64,000 nucleotides of DNA from NCBI GenBank assembly GCA_963971575.1, contig OZ020618.1:46142509-46206508 (forward strand). The letters run 5' to 3'. The DNA comes from Liopterus haemorrhoidalis (lineage: Eukaryota; Arthropoda; Insecta; Coleoptera; Dytiscidae). Positions within the stretch are counted from its first letter, which is position 1; the number at the start of each line of letters is the position of its first letter. A program made the position numbers and the translations under genes. Below the pieces are notes generated by a model. That model was not told the DNA's origin and made no database searches. It saw nothing but the letters and a program-made list of their open reading frames with translations. Below are positions 22,662 through 32,363 of the stretch, piece after piece.

Positions 22662-22988
22662 TAGTGGCATCCAATTCTATACCATAGACGGGCCAAAATT
22701 AATTCTAGATATGTTTCACGGGCCGGATTGAGTTGGGCAAATGGCCAGAATCACTTGCGAGCGAGAGGTAGATATTTCAAAAATCACTTGAAACCCGAGG
22801 GAAGAAATTATGAAAATCGATTAAGGATAGGGAGGGTGGAGAAATTCTGAAAATCACTTGCGGAAGGGGGGGGGGGGTTGTAAATCCGGAAAACACTTCA
22901 GAACGAATAGACAGTAATTTCGTGTGGGCCGTTTGAAACTTATTGTCAGGCCAGACTCGGCCCGCGGGCGTTCTATTGCACAGCACTG
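22662..22988. mobile_element. Probable hAT MITE with internal short repeats
   Basis: The left end TAGTGGCATCCAATTCTA and reversed right end CAGTGCTGTGCAATAGAA are similar, and the flanks ATGTAAGG / ATGCAAGA match at 6 of 8 positions. CGGGCC blocks lie near both ends (GGCCCGCGGGC at right). Internally, AAAATCACTTG-like sequence recurs about every 45-65 bp, with an unusual run of 12 or more G near 22865. Confidence 0.6.
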
Positions 22989-23383
22989 ATGCAAGAGGTT
23001 ATATTTACAATATATACAATATTTTGGTCCCTATCTGAATTAGAAAAACATAGGTTTCTGATTGGTTACATGTCAACTCTTTTCCCATTAAGTCAAGGAA
23101 CAATTTTAGGTCCCTGTTTATATATAATTTTTATTTCTATTTAAAATCTTTTATTATTTTATGTTCCAAAAATCGTAAGCGCGTAACAAGCTCTGTATGC
23201 AAACCATACGGCAGTTTTTACTTTCTCAAGGCGTATAGACACAACTGTTAACCGACTCATACTCATAGAATTCGCTAAGAAAATTGAACGTATTTTCAGC
23301 ATCAAAAATTAAATTAAACTACGCCAAAACTGAACAATAATTATAAATAAAGATGAATCAAAACGAATAAAGTTAATAATGGT

Positions 23384-23578
23384 AAAATATCGTGGTCAAA
23401 GTATTGGAAATATCTTGGGCTAAATTTAGACAAAAAATTAAATTTTACATATCACATAAATAAGGCTTACCTGGCAATGTTTCAGATCTATCCATTATTA
23501 AAAAAAAAATGCATTAGGCCCATTTTAACTATTGCAGTAATAGCTTGCAGAGTTATACTCGTGTAAAAATATAGGCAA
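23384..23578 (+). pseudogene. LINE reverse-transcriptase fragment, part 1
   Basis: The plus strand reads KYLGLNLDKKLNFTYHINKA, then FQIYPLLKKKCIRPILTIAV, the Y-L-G-L-x-L-D ... motif of the RT thumb in Jockey-like LINEs. The fragment is cut at 23578 by the MITE at 23581-24338 and appears to resume beyond it. Confidence 0.65.
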
Positions 23579-23580
23579 TA

Positions 23581-24338
23581 GGGGAAACTTTTAAGATCGC
23601 AACGCCATATGCGACAAAGCTGGAACACTCGAAAGTGACATCAAACTGTAACTCATGTATTTGTTTACATAGTGAAAATGAACACGAGTTGTATTATTCC
23701 TGTTTTCCAAGCTTTTTTTTTAATTTAAAGGTAATCTACGATTTACAAAATATGTAATAATATGCTATTCTAAAGAAATTTTAAGGAAATTTTTAGTTTT
23801 TCATTGTATTTTTAATTCTTTTTGACTGTCTGCCAATATAATAACAAAAAAAATATGGTAAGTATATTAGTAAAAATTAATAGCTCTACCTGAAAAAATA
23901 GAAGGGCCTTTTAATATATCAACTGATGATTTAGGGAAATTTTAGATGGGATAAATGCTTTTTTTCAGTCTTTTCTTGGACGTACAAAATAACTTTCCAT
24001 AAAATGCAACGAGCAAACATGCATGCATGGGCTTGGATTTTTGCCCATTTTTAGTTTTTGGGTCCATAAAAACCTACGATCCACTTTCTCTCTGTCTCCA
24101 AACGTGGTTTCAATTGATATTTTTTTCGATTTAGGTAAATTATGGAATTTTTAGGAAGGATTCTTCCTTATTCACTATTTACATTGCGGCACACAACAAA
24201 ATTGATTGTTTTTATTCCATGATTCACAAAAATAAAACACAAACAACAAAAAAACACGTATTTCTCCATTGAACAAAACAAAACAATGTCACTTTCGTTT
24301 CTTCCGCAAATTGCCACCAGATGTCAGGAAGTTTCCCC
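23581..24338. mobile_element. TA-flanked MITE nested in a LINE
   Basis: 758 bp, flanked by TA on both sides, with termini GGGGAAACTT. Beyond the first 10 bases the two ends remain partly similar over about 65 bp, including TGCG and CGAAAGTGACAT in both. No transposase frame found. It separates two LINE fragments. Confidence 0.72.
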
Positions 24339-24560
24339 TATATTGATTCTGTCTTTTGTTTGAAATTTCTTCTTAAATATTAAAAATGGCCTGGTTTAAA
24401 ATTAATGTTCTTGTTATATCCACTTCTGCAGACTGCATGTAAATGATGTTGTAAAACAAATTCAGAACAAAATAATAAAATTCATTCTACCGATAAATAG
24501 TTAGTAATTCGCTACGTTAAAGAAATTTTATTAATATCTATAAAATGCTAGTGGTTCACT
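24339..24560 (+). pseudogene. LINE reverse-transcriptase fragment, part 2
   Basis: After the MITE the plus strand reads LHVNDVVKQIQNKIIKFILP, like the helical segment that follows the thumb in Jockey-type LINE proteins. Together with part 1 it makes one decayed LINE split by the MITE. Confidence 0.45.
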
Positions 24561-24664
24561 TCAAATTAAATCAAAAATATCAAAAAGAGTTACTGTCAGC
24601 TTCTTGTAAGCTGGTAAAGAATGTCTCAGTTCATGTTAACTTATAGAAGCATGGTCCATGCACC

Positions 24665-24792
24665 TATAAATATCTACAATCTTTCTACGTGTTCGGGTAC
24701 ATTTAAGTCTTAGAAATATTTATTTTTGTCAATCGGCTCTGGCTGGCTAGCGCCTAAAGTCACCGGCAACAATCTTTCTACATGTTCGTACC
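24665..24792. repeat. Direct repeat flanking a 65-bp insert
   Basis: CAATCTTTCTAC(G/A)TGTTCG occurs at about 24677 and 24770. The ~70 bp between ends in GGCTGGCTAGCGCCTAAAGT, reminiscent of LINE/SINE tails in this window. It could be a target-site duplication around a short retroposed tail, or a tandem duplication. Confidence 0.4.
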
Positions 24793-24819
24793 CTAAATAA
24801 AACTCTATTCCTATTGGTA

Positions 24820-24930
24820 AACGTTATAATAACGATTCAACTACGATTTATAATATAATAACGTAACGATATTTTTATAACGTTATAATAACCAATAATG
24901 ATTCATAAATAATAACGATTTATTAAAATA
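24820..24930. repeat. AACGTTATAATAAC-rich segment
   Basis: AACGTTATAATAAC and variants occur several times within about 110 bp and again near 25130-25200. Simple-sequence-like; function unknown. Confidence 0.55.
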
Positions 24931-25194
24931 TTTTTTAAATGATTTATTTATATTAAACAAATGTATTGTGATTCCGAAGTAAGTTTCTATTTTCGTAGAC
25001 ACTTTTATATTTCCTAAAAACAGTTTTCAACCACAAGACAGGTAGGCGTAATTTGATATTTACCACCAAATCAGATCCCAAATATAGGTAATTTCTGAGT
25101 TAAAAATAAAAATTATTTTTATAATGTTATATATTATTATTCAAGTAACGTTATGTAACAAAAACAAAAAATAAATAACGTCATACAATAACGT

Positions 25195-25400
25195 AACTAT
25201 TGGTTCCTATTGATTGATTTGAATTTAGAACATTCTGATTTGTTTATTACTCTATTCCTACTGGTTTGTTGGAAAATAGATTGTTCTGATTGGTTATTAT
25301 TTTACTCTAGTGCTATTGGTTGATTAGAATTTAGAAGATTCAATTTGGTTACAGATTTACCCTATTCTTATTGGCTGATTTAAATGTAGTTTATTTTGAC
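25195..25400. repeat. ATTGG minisatellite, about 60-65 bp units
   Basis: Three to four units each containing (C/T)TATTGGTTGATT, (G)AATTTAGA and TTCTGATTGGTTA-like sequence. A further unit start is at about 24800. Each unit carries one or more CCAAT pentamers on the minus strand. Confidence 0.65.
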
Positions 25401-25521
25401 AGTTAACTGGTAAATTACTTTGTAACGATTGTTTTGAATTAACCTGAAATTTTAATCAACCTAAAGAGAAAATTTAATTGTTTGGTATAACTATTTAGGA
25501 TGGCAGCGAGTAAAGTATGGG

Positions 25522-25743
25522 TTACCAAGGCGTTTTGAACGGAAAAAGCAAGCGAAGAAAAAGCTCATAAATATTCATATTATTATTGATATTGCAAATG
25601 TGTTTCTTTATAATTGTTACTGTGTTCACCCCTGCGTTAAAAGCATGCCAGTCGTATTCACGATTTTTTCGCCATTCATCCCGTTTTGTGACATGTAGTT
25701 TTGGCCACGTCACTCCCAACACGCTCTTATATATTTCTTCCAC
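25522..25743 (-). other. Unrecognised small open frame
   Basis: A 73-codon minus-strand frame reading MEEIYKSVLGVTWPKLHVTK, then RDEWRKNREYDWHAFNAG. Its composition (Trp, charged residues) is more protein-like than the surrounding AT-rich frames, but I recognise no family and see no splice context. It may be a transposon exon or chance. Confidence 0.25.
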
Positions 25744-25994
25744 TGTAAATCATTTTTTAAATTTATTCGTATTCGTGTAGGGAGCATGTTAATACATTCT
25801 CTGGGAACACTATTTCTCACCACACTACAGCATTTTCACAATTCTTAAACACATTACATTAAATTCCAACTTTTTACAATTGTATCAGAATCTCAAATAT
25901 TTTTAATTTGACTTCAAAATATAAAATACGAATATTAGACATAAGAAATATCTGGATCTTTGATCCAGTAGCGTAATAAGGTATGTGTGGGTAG

Positions 25995-26186
25995 CAGAGC
26001 CGTAGGAATGGGTTGGCATCGGGGCATTTTCCAGGGGCGCGAGGTTTGATGAGGGGCGCCATTATTTATCTTTGTCATGAGGACCTTTTTTGCTCATCAT
26101 TTGGATTTAGGGAGGTGAGGACCTTTTATTTGTTTAATCAATTTACTTTATTTGTCAAGGACGCCAAAAACATTTCTACGGCTCTG
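25995..26186. mobile_element. Short hAT MITE with perfect 8-bp TSD
   Basis: 192 bp with termini CAGAGCCGTAG(G/A)AATG and identical 8-bp duplications GTGGGTAG (25987-25994 and 26187-26194). Contains GGGGCGC blocks. It lies inside sequence that itself begins CAGTAGCGTAATAAGG (25972), another hAT-like terminus. Confidence 0.9.
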
Positions 26187-26194
26187 GTGGGTAG

Positions 26195-26540
26195 AGGTAG
26201 AGTTGATATTCAGACGGTTCGCGGGAACCCATCCGTGAAAATATTCGTTATTCTCCGAACCCGTTTGTGACATCGCAACTTTACTTTAAATTAGTTATAA
26301 TTTTTTTGAAATCCGCATATGCTAGAGTCATCTTAGCGCGCATATTTTCCATAGTTTTAATAAAATAGTCCATTTTATCCCATTTTACCAATCTTTAATA
26401 TCTTTTAAATAAGCGTAACATAATTAGTTAAAATTTTTAACTAATTTAAGTAATTTTTTCATCAATTGAAATAACAAGTCACTTGATGACCGTAAATTTA
26501 ATTGGAAAATCTGTTGAAGACTTTGACGCTATCTCACATG
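26195..26540. other. Unassigned AT-rich stretch
   Basis: No gene or element end seen. Confidence 0.6.
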
Positions 26541-26594
26541 TTAAGGTGCGTACTGACTTGAGCATTTGTACGCGCACGGATTATGTGTGCGTAC

Positions 26595-26986
26595 AATGAA
26601 ATCCGGTGAATAAAATGGCGACCGGTGAGTAAGTACGGTAACTCACTGGTAGATCAACGTAGGCATACAGGAAAAAAATTTACCAACCGGTAACTCACTG
26701 TTGAGTCTGCTGAATGTGGCCATAGTAGACTTAGTAAAAAAAAAAAAAAAAACGGTGGTGCATGACACAACTATATAGAAGCAGGGAAATATACAATAGT
26801 TTAAGTTTGCTAGCAGAACTGCAAATGCAAGAGGTTAGTGGACAATTTCAAAATTTTGTTCGAATGTCAGCGGCAGATTTTGAACTACTCGTTAATAAAG
26901 TTGGTCATTGACCATTGCCTACGTTGATCTACCAGTGAGTTACCGTACTTACTCACCGGTCGCCATTTTATTCACCGGATTTCATT
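26595..26986. repeat. Perfect 71-bp inner inverted repeat
   Basis: 26595-26665 is an exact inverted copy of 26916-26986 (starts AATGAAATCCGGTGAATAAA). The arms enclose 250 bp holding a Harbinger transposase fragment. Perfect arms in otherwise decaying DNA suggest a recent insertion, recent duplication or gene conversion. Flanking triplets (ACA / TAA) do not form a clear duplication. Confidence 0.9.
26753..26908 (+). pseudogene. Harbinger transposase N-terminal fragment
   Basis: Plus-strand translation RWCMTQLYRSREIYNSLSLL, then AELQMQEVSGQFQNFVRMSA, then ADFELLVNKVGH. This matches the conserved N-terminal stretch of PIF/Harbinger transposases (R-W-W-x-R-x-x-x-x-R ... Y-x-x-L ... L-x-x-x-D-x-x-x-F-x-N-x-x-R-M-S-x-x-x-F-x-x-L-L-x-x-V). 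The DDE nuclease part is missing. A poly-A run of about 20 bases precedes it. Confidence 0.78.
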
Positions 26987-27513
26987 AACGATTAGTTGCT
27001 CACCGGTGGACATTTTGACAGTTATATCTATAGTAACAAAGAATCAAGCACAAAGCAAGTAAAAAATTATGGAATTGAGTGTTAAGTCAGTTTACTTAGA
27101 TATTGAGGAGACGTATATAAAGCACATGTACTTTTAAAATTACTGTAAAAGCTTACATTCAAAATTTACTGTCATTACAATCTGTCATTGTTTAGATATT
27201 GTAGTTTTTATATACGCCGTTCGACAACGCTGTCAAAAAATGTGCATTTAGTCAAATTCACCGGTAAGTTTGTACCGGTAAGACACCGATGAGTCTGCTG
27301 AATGCGACTTATGTACGCTACACTTGTTAAGCCAACAGCATTTCTTTCCGCCATCGTTGACACTACTTACTTTAAATAAATATGTGCGTGGATATAACTG
27401 AAATACACGGAGCGAGATTTTACGCGCACAAATTAGAAAGTTGTGTGTGCAAATTTTTTTACCCGCACGAAAATCCGTGCGCGTACAAATGCTCAAGTCA
27501 GTACGCACCTTTA

Positions 27514-28640
27514 AATTCTGGTTGCTTCAAGGACACCATTTGGCAAGTGATACCCGTACACAAAAAGTCCCAGTCGAATATGGTCAAAATCAAAAAAACA
27601 TACGAACGTTATTAGAATAGAATATTTGTAACTTGTTTGGTTAATGCGTTTATATTTATTTTATATTAAATGAATGTAAGATTGTGTATTTTGTAAATAA
27701 GACATAAATATAAATAAATAAGCAATATTTTAAAATAGGTACATTTTTGCACTATCAAATAATTTGTATTTTTGCCTCTGGAAATTGAATTATCTTTGCG
27801 AACTGCTTCGTGAAAAATTAGAATATCACCACTGGGTAGAGGGTAACATTTCCCGGTTAGTTTTTGTTACTAAGGAGCGGGAAATTTAAAAGGACTCTTC
27901 CTGGGAATCTGAGAAATTTAGAAAAGTTAATTTAGTGGGCAAATTGTAAAAATTTTGAGAAAAAAGTCAATGTATGTAAATAGGCTTGTTAAATTAAGTT
28001 GAATGAGGAATTAAGATTCTACTTCGTATATTTCCATTATTGTTTCTATATTTTATATTTTGTTCCAGGTAATTTGCTACAATGTTTGATGTTGGTTGCA
28101 CTGATCGATATGATAAGTATAATCTTCTTTATCTTTTTCTCTTCCTTGTTCAATTTCTTCGCCTTTTGGCTACATTTACATCGAAATTTCTTACCGTAAA
28201 TAGAATATTTTAATATTTGGACGATGAATGAATTTGTTCCAACAAATTGGGTTCACTTAATAACTAATTATAGAATTGATTACAGTTCATTTTTAAATTA
28301 AATATTATTAATAAAATTTCTTTAATGGATTTAATCGCAAATCGTTCAACATGTGTCCAAAAAATGCAGAAAACAAATTGAACCATTATTAATAATTCTG
28401 AAAAGCATTTTGGCGAATTTCATTGTTTGAAATAATGTGTCCATTTTTTGTGTGCATCTAATTGTTTCAAAAAGGTATTGGTAGCAATACAAGAATTGAT
28501 TATCCTAGTAAGGGGCAATATGATGGGATCCTTTACACTTTTTATTATTTAATACGCTTGTTTAGACCCAACCTTAGTCATCGTAAAATCTCTCATTTGA
28601 ATTTTCATAACTACATAACTATCTTCATTGATATGGGTCA
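27514..28640. other. Unassigned AT-rich stretch
   Basis: Small frames at 27999-28199 and 28462-28704 lack motifs. No terminus recognised. Confidence 0.55.
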
Positions 28641-28698
28641 TTTGAAATCATCATACGGGTCACTGTGTGACCCGCGGGTCGTACTTTCCCCATCACTG
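28640..28698 (-). mobile_element. Solo hAT-type terminus
   Basis: Read on the minus strand from 28698: CAGTGATGGGGAAAGTACGA followed by CCCGCGGGTCACACAGTGACCC. CAGTGATGGG is a hAT-like end, and the internal GGGTCAC...GTGACCC is a small palindrome. Partner end not found. Confidence 0.4.
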
Positions 28699-28699
28699 G

Positions 28700-29420
28700 C
28701 CTAAGCCAAAGTTGGCCCCTGCATTATCCGTTTTTTACTAGATACCAACGAAATACTGAGATGTGCGAAAATTCACTTCACATTAATTGCTTAATATTAT
28801 CTTGCAAAATCTTGATTTTAAATCCTGATTTACAGTTGACCTGTAAATGTGCAGTTATTGTTATTTATAAATGTGTTTAATCACTAGAAATGATTACATA
28901 TAAAATCATATATTAGTCGGCATATTAGCGTAGAGCCAGCGAAACAACTGTCGAAGATAAGATCGAGCCTGTTCGGATATTACCGTCAGGAAACTCTTCA
29001 ATATGTATATGGAAATACAACACTTTAAATACAATTAAGATAATTTGACGCCAGTGGCATCTACGGTAATTATTTTTAACGCCATCTATACCTCATACCT
29101 TTAATTACTTTTCATGGAAACTTTAAAGTTTGTGTTAATTTTTCACGCATTCAATACCTTATTAATACACGTTTTAATAAAATATACCAACGGAAATTTT
29201 AAATTTTTAACATCTGCGGACATCATTAGTATATTTTTATTCATGAAGAGAAACAATCATTCCAGTGTCTAAATTGTTTTGTTAATATGCTCTAATAAAC
29301 ACGGGGTGTTTGGAAATAAATAGGGCTATTATAAAATAAACTGATAATAAAAAATAAACGATCCACAATAGTGTAGGGAAACATGGGTGATAGTGAGACA
29401 TGGGGAACAGTGAAACATGG
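28700..29420. other. Unassigned AT-rich stretch
   Basis: No gene. A short duplication ACATGGGGAACAGTGAA occurs twice at about 29397-29432. Confidence 0.55.
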
Positions 29421-29424
29421 GGAA

Positions 29425-29565
29425 CAGTGAAACATAGAACCGACAGACAGACAGACAAAAATTGATTTTTTGCGGTTATTTGCTAATAATTATCTGAAAC
29501 GTGTAGAAACCAAATAGGAGGCCGAAAAAATATAAAAACAGATATAGCCTCCAATTTTATTAATA
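29425..29565 (-). repeat. GTCY family 3, second copy
   Basis: Reverse-oriented relative of 8225-8470: (GACA)n at 29439-29456, then sequence complementary to CCTATTTGGTTTCTACACG and to AATAAAATTGGAGGCTAT. The Tc1-like element at 29568 is inserted at its far edge, immediately after the shared TTAAT. Confidence 0.7.
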
Positions 29566-29957
29566 TACGAGCCCAAAATCACTTGAGTTCGCCCGTATTT
29601 ATTTTATCGTTAAGTATTTACAAAAGTTTAAATAAACGTCAAAAATTTAATTTAAAGGAATGATTCATGTAATTTTTGGAAACTTCAATTAATTTTAAAT
29701 GTATTTTTGCAAATTTTAACAAAAAAAAAACTTATTCTTAATGAAGAATATGATAGTTGCAACAAGTTCTTGTCACTTGTCGTGCCAGTTCATTCATGTA
29801 CAAAGTGTGATGTGATTTTATTATTATGTGCGAACAAATGAAATATGTTCGATTGATTGCCTTTGTCAATATTATTAATGCTATTTTTTAACATTTCGTT
29901 TTGATCATGGCTCGAGGTAAGGCCGTATCTGAAGACTTGAAAAAAGTTAGTATTGAT

Positions 29958-31068
29958 TGAGCCGTTGATTTTGAAAGTGAGATAAGTCCATTATGTGAAA
30001 AATATGAGTTAATGTTACGTCTTATTACAAATTGAGATTAACTTCATGTTTTTAATAATTTACAATAAATATCGACTCAATATCAGCACAAATTTATCAC
30101 AGTTAGTTTATATGGTCAACAGTATTTCAAATGCATTGATTTTGAAAGTGAGACAAGTCCACGCAAATAAATTCTCTCGAACCGAAACCCGATTAATACC
30201 CCAGGATTATTATAAATTGATACAAAAATGTCGCAAGCATAATCCCTTTTTTGTACATGAAATGAAAACTGAAAACTTTTACTCTACCAAACCTCTCGAG
30301 GAGGCAATTTAAAAAAAAAAAGGAAAAATACTGATGGAGAAACAGTTAACTGGTTCAATATTTCCTGGATAAGATTTTTGAGAAATACGCCATATAAAAT
30401 GTTTTATAAAACGCCAATAGAAAAAGATTCACAATTTAAAACTCTTGATTTATCACCAAAGTGCGGTAGGCCGTGTAATTTTGGAAAAATAATATTACCA
30501 TCTTTATATGAAAAAACTAGGGCTATTACTAAAGAAAAATATAAAGATATGATGCATGTATTACTTTATATACCACCCATTCATCATGAATACTTTAAAA
30601 ATCTTAAAAGTCTAAACTAACAAAATATAATTTATATGTATACAACTTATAATTGAATATTTTTTTATATTTTTTCACTTTTTTCCTATAAAATTTAATT
30701 TTTATTTTGTTTTTATTGTTATTTTTCTAACAAAGAATAAAATTATATTGAAATAAAATAAATAATTAAATAAAATTTTCATTTGTTTGCTACTATAATT
30801 CCATTTCATTAAAATAAATCAACATTTTCAGCAAATCATTGCTTTTGAAAGTGAGACCAGTCCATTGAGGTACACCAAAACCACGACTTTTTTCAAATAA
30901 CGCCGATAACACTTATCGTATAATAAAATTACATGCATTGAGAATACCAAAAATGTAAAATAAGTCTATTACTCCTTACGAATATTTTTAATTCCATTGA
31001 AATGCAAAACATTAAAATCTAGAAATAACGAAAAGTGGACTTGTCTCACTTTCAAAATCAACGGCTCA
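29958..31068 (+). mobile_element. Unclassified 1.1-kb DNA element with AT duplication
   Basis: 1111 bp with inverted termini TGAGCCGTTGATTTTGAAAG continuing to AAGTCCA (about 31 bp, one mismatch). Comparing the interrupted Tc1 gene with its expected reading frame shows that only AT (29956-29957, 31069-31070) is duplicated. The segment TTGATTTTGAAAGTGAGACA-AGTCCA also occurs internally at 30136-30161 and 30840-30864 in direct orientation. It carries a two-part frame described separately. A 2-bp AT duplication is reported for ISL2EU-type elements; I infer only a possible relation, since no known transposase or YqaJ domain is seen. Confidence 0.85.
30046..30620 (+). pseudogene. Unknown transposon-borne gene, frameshifted
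   Basis: Two frames. The first ends NKFSRTETRLIPQDYYKLIQ, KCRKHNPFFVHEMKTENFYS, TKPLEEAI at an 11-base A-run (30311-30321). The second, one frame away, continues DGETVNWFNISWIRFLRNTP, YKMFYKTPIEKDSQFKTLDL, SPKCGRPCNFGKIILPSLYE, then ITKEKYKDMMHVLLYIPPIH and HEYFKNL. The C-terminal pattern (V-N-W-x-x-I-x-W-x-R-F ... G-R-P ... L-Y ... I-x-x-x-K-x-x-D-M ... L-x-Y-I-P-P-x-H-H-x-x-F/Y-x-N-L) reminds me of uncharacterised hemipteran and other invertebrate proteins that lie near transposons. I cannot name a function. One of the TIR-like 26-mers lies inside the first frame, so that junction may be rearranged. Confidence 0.55.
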
Positions 31069-31379
31069 ATTTATCAAAATCTGGCAAATCTGGCAAATCT
31101 ACCTACAGCATAGCAAACACCTTAAATTTATCTCGTCATACTGTTAGAGACATTGTGAGGTTGTATAAAAATACTGGTTCAATTGCTACAAAACAACAAT
31201 TTATAAAAATATCTTCGGAAACTGATAATGAATTGCGAGTTTTGAGTCGGATAGTGATTAAAAATCGACGTGCTAACTGCTGAGCTTTAGCTGTTCTTTG
31301 GAATGAACCCATAGGCAAAAAGTATTCCAGATACACTTTCACAAAGGCAATAAAGAAAATTAGATACAATTTTTCCAAG

Positions 31380-31438
31380 GTAATACCATTTTATCTTATT
31401 TTTTTATCATTTTATTGAACCAAATTTTAATTCTTCAG
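31380..31438 (+). other. Probable 59-nt spliceosomal intron in the Tc1 transposase
   Basis: CAAG|GTAATA at the left and TTCTTCAG|GC at the right, with T-rich sequence between. Removing 59 nt joins NFSK to ANQKP in the same frame (phase 0), giving the sequence expected for a Tc1-like protein at this position. Confidence 0.72.
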
Positions 31439-32363
31439 GCGAACCAAAAACCATTATTAACAAAAAAACAAAAGAAAAATCGGTTAGCGTGGGCTAAAAG
31501 TCATAAAAACTGGACGCTAGGAGAATGGTTTAAAGTAATTTGAAGCAACAAATCCCGATTTGAGCTTTGCGTGGGAGATTAGAAGAGTTGAAGAGAGTGA
31601 AGAGATTAGAAGAAAATGGGAAACTTATCACACAGATTGTATTTGGAAAACGAAAAAAGTGAAGTTTTCTTCTTCTGTGATGGTTTGCGGATGCATGTTC
31701 GCTAGTGGTGTGTATAGGCTTTACTTCCGGAAGTAATAATTAATGCTAAAAAATATATAAACATTTTAAAACAACATCTTTTCCTACAATTGAAGAACTG
31801 CAGTCGAATGAAGAGGACTACATTTTTCAAAAGGACGGTGCTTCTTGTCATACTGCGAAGCAAGTGAAGTCATGGATGATGGAAAACAATATTAAATTGT
31901 TAGAATGGACTTCCAGTAGCCCAGATTTGTCACCCATCGAAACCTTGTGGAACAGAATGAAGAAGAAACTGAGAAACGAACCTGCACGAACAATTGTCGA
32001 GTTAAAAGATCGAACTACAAGAAATATGGAACTCTTTCTAACAGCTGGATTGTCAGAAACTTGTATACGCCATACCACGACGAATTGATACTATTTTAAA
32101 AAATAAGGATGAAATTACACAGTGGTAAAAATATGTTTTTTGTGAGAAAATTTTGTGTAATATTTTCAGTGATATTTATGAAGTTCATTTTTTTTACTGT
32201 AATGAATATAAATAAGCTTATTTTGTGGGTAAATATGTTTAAATTTAATCAAAGTTGTTCAATAAGTATAGCAAATATTTCATTTTACTTCATTTATTCT
32301 ACATATTTCAAGTAAAAATCTTAAAAAATGCGAACGGGTGAACTCAAGTGATTTTGGGTCGTA

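Larger units (their letters stand above)
26544..27510 (+). mobile_element. PIF/Harbinger derivative
   Basis: 967 bp bounded by TTA duplications (26541-26543, 27511-27513) and a perfect inverted repeat of about 38 bp beginning AGGTGCGTACTGACTTGAGC. The 3-bp TTA target is diagnostic of PIF/Harbinger, and a piece of Harbinger transposase lies inside. A second, perfect 71-bp inverted repeat is nested within. ACCGGT or CCGGT hexamer-like motifs recur at about 26603, 26621, 26683, 26956, 26974, 27001, 27259 and 27274. Confidence 0.9.
29907..32088 (+). pseudogene. Tc1-like DD34E transposase, intron-containing and broken
   Basis: Starts MARGKAVSEDLKKVSID at 29907, is interrupted by the insertion 29958-31068, and resumes LSKSGKSTYSIANTLNLS, then RHTVRDIVRLYKNTGSI: the paired-like helix-turn-helix of Tc1 transposases. 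A probable intron lies at 31380-31438, after which ANQKPLLTKKQKKNRLAWAK and SHKNWTLGEWFKVI follow in frame. The first catalytic block reads stop-SNKSRFELCVGD, so the usual S-D-E-S has become S-N-K-S. Stops and a frameshift follow to about 31720. The C-terminal half reads FQKDGASCHTAKQ and SSPDLSPIETLWNRMKKKL; 34 residues lie between the Asp and the Glu. Inactive through insertion, stop, frameshift and loss of the first Asp. Confidence 0.87.
29568..32361 (+). mobile_element. Tc1-like element carrying a nested insertion
   Basis: Bounded by TA (29566-29567, 32362-32363). The inverted termini share CCCAAAATCACTTGAGTTC followed by (G/A)CCCG, near-perfect over about 28 bp. The total is 2794 bp; removing the nested 1111-bp element (29958-31068) and its AT leaves 1681 bp, normal for a Tc1-like element. 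It encodes one DD34E transposase in the plus direction. Confidence 0.9.
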
